Positions 18,328 to 24,880 of a stretch of DNA of 64,000 bases are shown here, piece after piece. The stretch is from UBA11891 sp049890035 (lineage in GTDB: Bacteria; Bacteroidota; Bacteroidia; Flavobacteriales; Flavobacteriaceae). The translations under genes were made by a program, and so were the position numbers. How positions within the stretch are numbered: the stretch's first letter is position 1; each line of letters opens with the position of its first letter. The notes beneath the pieces are model-generated. The model was not told where the DNA came from and ran no database searches. It worked only from the letters and a program-made list of their open reading frames with translations. Location: positions 1 to 64,000 of the forward strand of contig JBMHCG010000050.1 of assembly GCA_049890035.1 (NCBI GenBank). The letters are read 5' to 3'.

Positions 18328-19104
18328 TTATTTATTGAAAATAGCATTCATTTTTTCCTTTTCTTCAGCAGCCATTTCTGCATCAATAAGGATTCGCCCG
18401 CTGTGTTCGTCAGTAATAATTTTCTGACGCGAGGCAATTTCCATTTGTGTTTGTGGAGGGATGGTAAAGTAGGAGCCACCCGATGCCCCTCTTTCGACTG
18501 CTACAATGGCCAAGCCATTTTTAACATTCGAACGAATGCGTTTGTAGGCGGCTATGAGGTGTTCTTCAATTTTCTTTTCAAATTCAGCCGATTTTTTTGC
18601 AAGTAGTTCTTCTTCTTTGGCTGTTTCACTCAAAATAGCGTCCAATTCGTCTTTTTTGCCTTTTAGGTGTTTTTTGCGCTCTTCAATTTTCTCATTAAGT
18701 TCTTCAATCGTAATGTTTTTGTGTTCGATCTTGGCTTGGAATTCTTTTATTTTTTTTTCGGCTAGTTGCATTTCCAATTCCTGGAATTCTTGTTCTTTGG
18801 TAATGGAATTGTACTCTCTGTTGTTGCGAACCTTGTCCAAGCGCGCAGCGTATTTTTTATGCTCTTCTTTGGCTACTTCAATATCATTTTTCTTTGATTT
18901 GATTTGCATTTCGAAGTCTGCCACTTCTTCGGTAAATTTTTCCAATCGCGTCTCCAAACCAGCTATTTCATTTTCCAAATCTTCCACCTCCAAGGGTAGT
19001 TCTCCTCTTACATTGCGAATTTCATCTACACGGGTGTCGATCAATTGCAAATCGTATAGGGCTCTGAGTTTTTCTTCTACCGTTGTTTCTGTTTTTTTTG
19101 CCAT
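18328..19104 (-). CDS. CdsZ-like coiled-coil protein with degenerate zinc ribbon
   Basis: 258 aa. Residues ~8-180 are almost all charged coiled coil (for example 'RLDKVRNNREYNSITKEQEF'). The C-terminal 'ERGASGGSYFTIPPQTQMEI' and 'IITDEHSGRIL' align with the C4 zinc ribbon of the CT398/CdsZ family, but the metal cysteines are replaced by Ala/Ser/Gly. Flavobacterial members commonly look like this. Function is not settled. The gene starts one base after nif3-like ends. Confidence 0.85.
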   Translation of the reverse strand: MAKKTETTVEEKLRALYDLQLIDTRVDEIRNVRGELPLEVEDLENEIAGLETRLEKFTEEVADFEMQIKSKKNDIEVAKEEHKKYAARLDKVRNNREYNSITKEQEFQELEMQLAEKKIKEFQAKIEHKNITIEELNEKIEERKKHLKGKKDELDAILSETAKEEELLAKKSAEFEKKIEEHLIAAYKRIRSNVKNGLAIVAVERGASGGSYFTIPPQTQMEIASRQKIITDEHSGRILIDAEMAAEEKEKMNAIFNK

Positions 19105-19105
19105 G

Positions 19106-20209
19106 CTAGAAATAGTTTACAGGATTGGTATTTGTCGCTGCTAAAATGAATGCGAAATTAGGCATTTTTTTGCTAAGATAATCAAGGATTAAATTTTTTG
19201 TAAACTGCTCACTTTCATAGTGTCCAATATCGATGAGCAGCAGACTTTCTTCTGCCTCAAAAAAATTGTGGTATTTCAGATCGGCTGTTACAAAAGCATC
19301 GGCTTGTTGTTTGATAGCGGCACTGATAGCAAAACTACCCGACCCACCCAAAACAGCAACTTTTTGAATGGGTTTGTTACGCATTTTACTATGCCGAATT
19401 CCTGCTTGATTGAATTGTATTTTTAGTTTTTCCATAAAAGCACGCTCCGACAATGGCTCGGGGAGATTCCCAATTGCTCCCATGCCCGAATAGGGATGGC
19501 TGTTTTCTAACGCATAGAGTTCATAGGCAATCTCTTCATACGGATGGGCACCTTGTAAGGCACTCATAATTTGAAATTCCAAATGGGCTTCATAGACCAC
19601 CTGCAAGTCTATTTCTTCAACTTTTGTCAACTTGTTTTTCTTACCAAAATGGGGTTGGGCTGATTCATGCGGGAGAAATTGACCTTGTCCCAAACTTTGG
19701 AAACTACAGTTTGAATAGGCTCCTATTTTTCCCGCACCTGCTGCAAACAAAGCATTTTTCACTGCTTCGATCTGTTGTTTGGGTACATAACAGTTGAGTT
19801 TTCTAAGATTGTTTTTTTTGGGAATTAAAATGCTAAGGTTGTCGAGTTCTAATTTCTTGGCGATACCCAAGTTGACCCCTTCCGGATGGTTGTCCAGTGC
19901 GGTGTGCATGGCATAGATCGCAATTTTATTTTCCATTGCTTTGATCACTGTCCGTTCAACATAGTTTTTTCCTGTCAAACGCTTCATTCCAGAAAAAATG
20001 ATCGGATGGAAACTGATAATTAGGTTGCATTTTTTTTCAATGGCTTCGTCCACTATGGATTCAAGGGTATCCAAACTGATCAATGCACCAGTACATGCCC
20101 GATCGGCTTGGCCAACCAGCAAGCCGACATTATCAAAGTCCTCAGCTGTTGCAGGTGGTGCCCAATCTTCCAGTATCTGAATAATATCTTGTATGGTATG
20201 GGTTTTCAT
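19106..20209 (-). CDS. Nif3-like dinuclear metal centre protein
   Basis: 367 aa, the longer form with an inserted CutA-like middle domain (~120-240). Metal ligands are visible in 'NLIISFHPIIFSGMKRL' and 'IYAMHTALDNHPEGVN' near the N-terminus, and in the C-terminal 'LLLIDIGHYESEQF'. Members form hexameric toroids; GTP cyclohydrolase-like roles have been proposed but are not established. Transcribed with the CdsZ-like gene. Confidence 0.92.
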   Translation of the reverse strand: MKTHTIQDIIQILEDWAPPATAEDFDNVGLLVGQADRACTGALISLDTLESIVDEAIEKKCNLIISFHPIIFSGMKRLTGKNYVERTVIKAMENKIAIYAMHTALDNHPEGVNLGIAKKLELDNLSILIPKKNNLRKLNCYVPKQQIEAVKNALFAAGAGKIGAYSNCSFQSLGQGQFLPHESAQPHFGKKNKLTKVEEIDLQVVYEAHLEFQIMSALQGAHPYEEIAYELYALENSHPYSGMGAIGNLPEPLSERAFMEKLKIQFNQAGIRHSKMRNKPIQKVAVLGGSGSFAISAAIKQQADAFVTADLKYHNFFEAEESLLLIDIGHYESEQFTKNLILDYLSKKMPNFAFILAATNTNPVNYF

Positions 20210-20255
20210 GATCGAATGAAAATAGTTGATTTAAATATAGCGTATCTTTCGACGC

Positions 20256-21278
20256 ATGAAACCGCTGCGTTTTTTTTTATTTCCTTTGGCTGGTCTCTAT
20301 GGTTTTTTTGTGTGGATTCGAAACCGTTTATTTGACTGGCGTATTTTTTCTGCAGCATCGTATGATCTTCCCTTGATAGGAATTGGCAATCTTTCTACGG
20401 GGGGTACAGGAAAATCAGTAGTGGTAGACTACCTGTTGCACCATTTTCATGATTCCTTTCTTTTGGCAACGCTCAGTAGGGGGTATGGCAGAAAAACAAA
20501 GGGCGTACGTATTGGATCGGATTCCGACACAGCGGCTACGCTGGGCGATGAACCTTTTCAATACCTTGTCAAATACCCCAGCATTCAGGTGGGTGTAGCC
20601 GAGAGCCGTGTCGAAGGTGTCCAACGGTTACTGGCCCAACAGCCTCCACCACAAGCCATCTTGTTGGATGATGTCTTCCAACACCGTTGGGTACAACCGT
20701 CTCTCAGCATACTAACCACAACGTATGACGATCCATTTTCAAAGGATTTTTTATTACCTGTTGGCAACTTGAGAGAACATTCGAGTGAGCGGAAGCGAGC
20801 GGATATTGTATTAATCACCAAGACACCTGCGGAAGCAACAGCATCGGATCGTTCCAGGCTTCTTCAATCGTTGAAGCTCAAAGCCAATCAAAAAAGTTAT
20901 TTTTGTGCACTTTCTTATTCCAAGCAGTTGGCTGGGAATCAATCTCTCTCTTGGGAAAAATTCAAAAAAAGGCCCTTTGTTTTGGTGACGGGGATTGCCA
21001 ATACCACTCCTTTGACCCGCTATTTAAAAGCTGAAAAGGCATGTTTTGATCACCTGGAATTCCCCGATCATTATACCTATACCCCGCGCGCTTTGAAAAA
21101 AATAATCCAAAAAGCGGCAGGACACCCCATCCTGACCACCGAAAAGGACTACGGTCGCTTGGCTCCTGTATTAGCCGAAAGGATTCCTCTTTTCTATTTA
21201 GCTGTCACCTTGTGTTTTGTGAACAAAGAGGAAGAGGTGCAGTTTCTTAATCAGATTGAGCACGTACTGGGTGTCTAG
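20256..21278 (+). CDS. lpxK: Tetraacyldisaccharide 4'-kinase
   Basis: 340 aa. LpxK phosphorylates the lipid A disaccharide at 4' on the cytoplasmic face of the inner membrane. The N-terminal amphipathic/hydrophobic region is followed by the P-loop 'GNLSTGGTGKSVVVDYLL' (~50) and 'LSRGYGRKTKG', with 'LLDDVFQHRW' the Walker B-like acidic site. Divergent from nif3-like with a 46-bp spacer; its 3' end overlaps lipA tail-to-tail by 4 bp. Confidence 0.94.
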   Translation: MKPLRFFLFPLAGLYGFFVWIRNRLFDWRIFSAASYDLPLIGIGNLSTGGTGKSVVVDYLLHHFHDSFLLATLSRGYGRKTKGVRIGSDSDTAATLGDEPFQYLVKYPSIQVGVAESRVEGVQRLLAQQPPPQAILLDDVFQHRWVQPSLSILTTTYDDPFSKDFLLPVGNLREHSSERKRADIVLITKTPAEATASDRSRLLQSLKLKANQKSYFCALSYSKQLAGNQSLSWEKFKKRPFVLVTGIANTTPLTRYLKAEKACFDHLEFPDHYTYTPRALKKIIQKAAGHPILTTEKDYGRLAPVLAERIPLFYLAVTLCFVNKEEEVQFLNQIEHVLGV

Positions 21279-22153
21279 TGGATGTGCTTGTGTGCCTTGT
21301 AGGAAGAACGAACCAGCGGCCCGCTTTCCACATGACGAAAGCCCAGTTGTTTTGCGTATTTCTCGTATTCTTTGAATTCCTCAGGAGTAATAAATCGGGA
21401 TACAGGGAGGTGTTTCTTCGAAGGCTGTAAATACTGACCGATGGTGACTACATCGACTAGATGTGCACGTAAATCATCCAGCGTTTGAAGAACTTCTTCG
21501 CGGGCTTCACCCAGACCGAGCATGATTCCTGATTTGGTACGGTTGATTCCTTTGCGTTTTAAATAACGGAGTACGTCAAGACTTTGATCGTATTTTGCTT
21601 GAACCCGGACTTGGCGAGTAAGCCTGCGGACCGTTTCAACGTTGTGCGAAACGACTTCAGGAGCTACTGTAATGATCCGGTCTAGATTCCGTTCGTTTCC
21701 TTGAAAATCGGGGATGAGTGTTTCCAGGGTAGTTTGTGGATTCATCCGGCGAATGGCGTTTACGGTTTCAGCCCATAGTATGGAACCCATATCTTTTAGA
21801 TCGTCTCGATCAACGGAAGTTATAACCGCATGTTTGATTTGCATCAATTTGATGGATCGGGCAACCTTATCGGGTTCGTCCCAATCAACCGCACCGGGTC
21901 GTCCTGTTTGAACCCCACAAAATCCACAAGAACGGGTACAAATATTGCCGAGTATCATAAATGTTGCTGTACCTTCGGACCAGCATTCTCCCATATTGGG
22001 GCAGCTCCCCGAGGTGCAAATGGTATGCAGGTCATAGCGATCAACCAAACCGCGTAACTCGGTATATTTTTTTCCAGTAGGGAGTTTTACCCGTATCCAT
22101 TTGGGTTTTTCAATCCGCTTTGTTTCTCTTTCAACTTTATCCAAATGTTCCAT
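21275..22153 (-). CDS. lipA: Lipoyl synthase (radical SAM)
   Basis: 292 aa from the ATG at 22151-22153 (MEHLDKVERE); the longer frame upstream overlaps non-homologous sequence. It inserts two sulfurs into octanoyl-lipoyl domains. The auxiliary cluster Cys are in 'CTSGSCPNMGEC' and the radical SAM CxxxCxxC in 'CTRSCGFCGVQ'. The C-terminal 'SGPLVRSSYKA' contains the Ser that ligates the auxiliary [4Fe-4S]. Full length. It serves 2-oxoacid dehydrogenases such as the pdhB product at 56.8 kb. Confidence 0.96.
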   Translation of the reverse strand: MEHLDKVERETKRIEKPKWIRVKLPTGKKYTELRGLVDRYDLHTICTSGSCPNMGECWSEGTATFMILGNICTRSCGFCGVQTGRPGAVDWDEPDKVARSIKLMQIKHAVITSVDRDDLKDMGSILWAETVNAIRRMNPQTTLETLIPDFQGNERNLDRIITVAPEVVSHNVETVRRLTRQVRVQAKYDQSLDVLRYLKRKGINRTKSGIMLGLGEAREEVLQTLDDLRAHLVDVVTIGQYLQPSKKHLPVSRFITPEEFKEYEKYAKQLGFRHVESGPLVRSSYKAHKHIH

Positions 22154-22184
22154 TGGACAAAGATAGAAACTTCTTGGCATTGGA

Positions 22185-23402
22185 CTACAGCATTCGATAG
22201 AGATAAACCAGGGCAAAAAGGGATAGAAAAGCAATTCCAGCCAAACTAAAGATACGGAGGCCCTTTGAGGGTTTGGCTTCTTCTGGCATATGGGAACTTA
22301 TGACCAATTTGTAATTCAAAACAGCCAACACCGGTGCTGTTACGAATGACAACACGGTAGCAATTTGGACCAAGGTTCCCATTTCTTTCAGAAAGAAAAA
22401 GAAAATTGCCAGTGTGCCCAGACTGAGCAGTACAATCCAAAACGTATACCGTTCTTTTTGTTGTCCCCAAAGAAATTTTCCAAGCTGTGACATGACGCGG
22501 GGAGAAGCGTCCAGGGTGGTTAGGGTTGTGCTGAACATGGTGGTTAAGGCAGCCACTCCAATGATCCCATAAAAGGCAGAACCCAAATGGGTGGTATACA
22601 AAGCAATCAATTGCTGCGCAAAGACCCCGCCGGAATTGGAAAATTCCAAATCCGATTGATACATTACCGTTGCTCCAAGACCCATAAAACAGATGCCCAA
22701 AAGAAGGGTGGCCCAATAGCCTACCTTAAAGTCAAAAAGTCCCTCTTGAAGGCTCAACTTTCTGGGAGTCGTTTTGTTTTTTTCTACCGTCCATATGGAG
22801 TGCCAAACCGAAATATCCAAAGGGGCTGGCATCCACCCCATAAAGGCGACGAGAAAAATAAACCCTTCTTCAAAAGGAAACACTTGTGTCAAGCCAAGGG
22901 GCGTTTTTTCGTTGCTTAGGGCGACTCCTAATGCAACAAGACTGCAAATGCTTAAAACTAAAATGATGCCTTTCATTAAATGATCCAACACAGTATAGCG
23001 CCCAACCATTAGAACGAGAAGGCAAAAAGCAATCAAAAAGGAACTCCACAATCCCAGATCAGAAGTAATGCCAAAAAGTTCGGAAGCAATACCAGCCGTT
23101 ACAATCGTAACCGCCGTTTGAATGGTGAACATGGTAGCCAGGGTCAGAAAAAAATACAACCACAGAATGGGCTTTCCAAGTTTGTAATACCCCTGTATAA
23201 GGTTTTGATTGGTCGCGAGGGCATACCGCGGGCCGTATTGAAAAAAAGGATACTTAAAAAGATTGGCCAAGAGCAGGGCCCACAACAATCCCCAACCATA
23301 GTCGGCACCGGCGCGAGTGGATTGTACCAAGTGTGACACGCCAATTGCCGCACCCGCAAATAAAAGACCCGGTCCGAGTTTGGATAAAATAGTAATTTTC
23401 AT
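22185..23402 (-). CDS. Nramp-family transporter lacking the DPGN motif
   Basis: 405 aa with ~11 TM helices, started at the ATG (23400-23402) that overlaps the sigma-factor stop. 'LGPGLLFAGAAIG' and 'STRAGADYGWGLLWALLLAN' align well with helix 1 of Nramp/MntH, but the metal-binding D-P-G-N is replaced by G-V-S-H (segment AAIGVSHLVQSTRAGA). In helix 6 'AFMGWMPAPLDISVW' keeps the M-P-x family feel. Family members import Mn2+/Fe2+ with H+; with the ligand Asp and Asn gone, substrate here is uncertain and may not be a transition metal. Confidence 0.82.
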   Translation of the reverse strand: MKITILSKLGPGLLFAGAAIGVSHLVQSTRAGADYGWGLLWALLLANLFKYPFFQYGPRYALATNQNLIQGYYKLGKPILWLYFFLTLATMFTIQTAVTIVTAGIASELFGITSDLGLWSSFLIAFCLLVLMVGRYTVLDHLMKGIILVLSICSLVALGVALSNEKTPLGLTQVFPFEEGFIFLVAFMGWMPAPLDISVWHSIWTVEKNKTTPRKLSLQEGLFDFKVGYWATLLLGICFMGLGATVMYQSDLEFSNSGGVFAQQLIALYTTHLGSAFYGIIGVAALTTMFSTTLTTLDASPRVMSQLGKFLWGQQKERYTFWIVLLSLGTLAIFFFFLKEMGTLVQIATVLSFVTAPVLAVLNYKLVISSHMPEEAKPSKGLRIFSLAGIAFLSLFALVYLYRML

Positions 23403-23938
23403 GAAGGTAGTTTTTCTGCCAACAGTTTTTTGGCTCGGAATAGTTTTACTTTGACTGTATTTAAAGGTAGGTTGCAGTGAGCAGCAATTTGACTGTAACT
23501 CATCTCCTCTAAGTAGCGCCATTGAATAAATTGGCGGTAATCTGGGGAGAGGGATTGAATCAATTCCAAGAGGTATTCTAATTTTTGATTGGCAATCATT
23601 TCTTCTTCCGGACCGAGATGGGGTGATCCGAACTCTGGAACCGCATCCCGCGTTTCAATCATTGCTGCCTTTTGAGTCTGGCTATGTCTTTGGTGATCAA
23701 TCCATTGGTGGTGTGCAATAGCAATCAGCCAGGAAGAAAATTTGGATTGGAAATCAAATTGATCAATTTTATCAAAAGCCTTGGAAAAACATGTTACCGC
23801 CATTTCTTCTGATAAGGATGGGTTGGATGTTTTCTTCATTAAATAACCGTAGACAAAGTCCCAATGAAGGTCAAACAGAAGGTTGAAAGCCCGTTGCTCT
23901 TTGGCAACAGCTTTTTTTACGAGCGTGTGGGTATCCAT
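23399..23938 (-). CDS. ECF-type RNA polymerase sigma factor
   Basis: 179 aa from the ATG 23936-23938 (MDTHTLVKK). Sigma region 2 spans 'NLLFDLHWDFVYGYLMKKTS' to 'FSSWLIAIAHHQWIDHQR'; region 4 is 'LSPDYRQFIQWRYLEEMSYS' plus 'LPLNTVKVKLFRAKKLL'. No anti-sigma gene is adjacent. Its TGA overlaps the transporter ATG (ATGA), so both are translated together; the transporter or its substrate is a plausible input or target. Confidence 0.9.
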   Translation of the reverse strand: MDTHTLVKKAVAKEQRAFNLLFDLHWDFVYGYLMKKTSNPSLSEEMAVTCFSKAFDKIDQFDFQSKFSSWLIAIAHHQWIDHQRHSQTQKAAMIETRDAVPEFGSPHLGPEEEMIANQKLEYLLELIQSLSPDYRQFIQWRYLEEMSYSQIAAHCNLPLNTVKVKLFRAKKLLAEKLPS

Positions 23939-23972
23939 GGGATTGACACATGAATCAACAATGTAAGAAAAA

Positions 23973-24179
23973 TTAATTGAGTTGGGGATCGGTTTTACGG
24001 CATTCTTGTTCGGAAGGAAGTTTTCCACAATAGCCACAAGGCTCATTTTCTTTATTTAAAAAGGGCGATTGACTGGCACAGGTACCTGAAAAGCGCCCCC
24101 CTTTTTTGGCCCATATTTTAATTGCAATACCTGCAAAGGCAATTCCCACCAATACGAAGGTTAAAAGAAACAGTTTCAT
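23973..24179 (-). CDS. Small Cys-rich membrane-anchored protein
   Basis: 68 aa from the ATG 24177-24179. One TM helix (~3-22) is followed by 'GGRFSGTCASQSPFLNKENEPC' region residues (two Cys) and 'CGYCGKLPSEQEC'. The C..C/CxxC..C pattern could bind a metal. Small proteins of this form are common in Flavobacteriia but are uncharacterised. The minus-strand sequence TATTTTTG (24184-24191) just before the ATG fits a -7 box, suggesting a nearly leaderless message. Confidence 0.7.
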   Translation of the reverse strand: MKLFLLTFVLVGIAFAGIAIKIWAKKGGRFSGTCASQSPFLNKENEPCGYCGKLPSEQECRKTDPQLN

Positions 24180-24254
24180 TGAGCAAAAATACGCATTCTT
24201 TGTTTTAAAATCGCTGTTGCAGTACGAATCAATCATTGAATAAGTGTTTCAACG

Positions 24255-24312
24255 ATTACCACTTATTACATTATTCTCACCAGTTATTACATGATACCTA
24301 CTATCTATTACA
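24255..24312 (+). repeat. Helically phased direct repeats (TTATTACA), probable operator array
   Basis: ATTAC begins at 24255, 24265, 24286 and 24307: one step of 10 bp, then two of exactly 21 bp, i.e. one and two turns of the helix. The 21-bp units 24261-24281 and 24282-24302 agree at 14 positions. The array ends ~30 bp before a CATCTTTG -7-like box. This arrangement is typical for tandem binding of an activator dimer. Confidence 0.6.
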
Positions 24313-24341
24313 CAAACAAAATATCGTATTCAAAAACAAAG

Positions 24342-24349
24342 CATCTTTG
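24342..24349 (+). promoter_or_regulatory. Weak -7-like box before the HTH gene
   Basis: CATCTTTG differs from TAnnTTTG at one base; no TTG at -33. The phased repeats lie just upstream, which would suit an activator-dependent promoter. Tentative. Confidence 0.3.
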
Positions 24350-24436
24350 AGTAACCAAATCGCTGTGTAGCAACTACATTTTGATCATGAAAAACCTCAA
24401 AATCAAATTCTTGAATTATCGCATTTAGAAATTGCA

Positions 24437-24817
24437 ATGCTTCGCTGCTTTGCTGTAGGCATGGGCCGAAGGGGCATTAAAGAATTATTTGATTTAAGCG
24501 AAAAATCATATTGGAGACTAGAGAGAGAACTGTTTGAAAAAATGGGAGTTAAAAACGCCTATTTTGCCGTTTTACGGGCTTTTCGGATTCAGTTGCTATC
24601 GGCCAAAGAATTTTGTCCCGAGGATGTGAAAGCTGTTGCATTGTCCTATGCGCATCAAATGATGTTACTCAAAGATCAAAGATCAGCTGGCTTGAAATAC
24701 AATATATGGATGCTTTACGACCTGCTCATTGGTTTCGAAGGTTTTTTGCTTTCGACCCATTTCAGTAAACATCCTTTGGCAAAAAAAAAATCCCACCGAA
24801 GCGGGAATGAAGACTGA
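24437..24817 (+). CDS. LuxR-type HTH protein, 5' end possibly frameshifted
   Basis: 126 aa from ATG 24437. 'MLRCFAVGMGRRGIKELFDL' and 'SEKSYWRLERELFEKMGVKN' read as a LuxR/GerE-type HTH ('LR..A.G...IKE.L.LS....R.....EKMGV.N'). The remainder is helical and not recognised. The homologous frame stays open before this ATG (H E K P Q N Q I L E L S H L E I A), and the ATG at 24387-24389 would start it as MKKPQNQILELSHLEIA if the A5 run at 24390-24394 had one more A. So the gene is either shortened, frameshifted, or mis-sequenced. It precedes the Cas9-like gene on the same strand, and its 3' end encodes the tracrRNA-like terminator in antisense. Confidence 0.6.
   Translation: MLRCFAVGMGRRGIKELFDLSEKSYWRLERELFEKMGVKNAYFAVLRAFRIQLLSAKEFCPEDVKAVALSYAHQMMLLKDQRSAGLKYNIWMLYDLLIGFEGFLLSTHFSKHPLAKKKSHRSGNED
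24781..24806 (-). terminator. UUCG-capped terminator of the tracrRNA-like RNA
   Basis: Six-pair stem with C(UUCG)G loop and a T10 tail on the minus strand. The same bases encode the C-terminal KKKSHRSG of the HTH protein on the plus strand. Confidence 0.88.
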
Positions 24818-24867
24818 ACGTCTGCGGCATGAAGCCTTATTGTGATAAGATTGAACTGCAATATAAA
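24781..24867 (-). ncRNA. tracrRNA-like RNA with anti-repeat, antisense between HTH gene and cas9-like gene
   Basis: Reading on the minus strand: an anti-repeat TTCAATCTTATCACAA (24855-24840), then AATAAGG, a nexus-like hairpin GGC-TTCAT-GCC (24836-24826), a second hairpin AGAC-GTTCA-GTCT (24823-24811), and a terminator stem TCCCGC-TTCG-GTGGGA (24806-24791) followed by T10. This order and the AATAAGGC...GCCGC nexus resemble type II-C tracrRNAs (compare the Neisseria form). The 5' end is estimated; no clear promoter was found, but it should lie in the cas9-like 5' coding region. Confidence 0.8.
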
Positions 24868-24880
24868 AAGAAAAAAATAA

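Noticed and set aside
18238..18606. Plus-strand frame of 122 codons antisense to the CdsZ-like gene
   Set aside because: Mostly overlaps the 3' end of a supported gene; low-complexity Phe/Ser-rich content.
24232..24243. ATTGAATAAG in the promoter region matches the complement of the putative spacer (28336-28365)
   Set aside because: Only 10 bases match, in the 5'/middle part of the spacer and not at the repeat-proximal seed end, and both segments are AT-rich; expected by chance.
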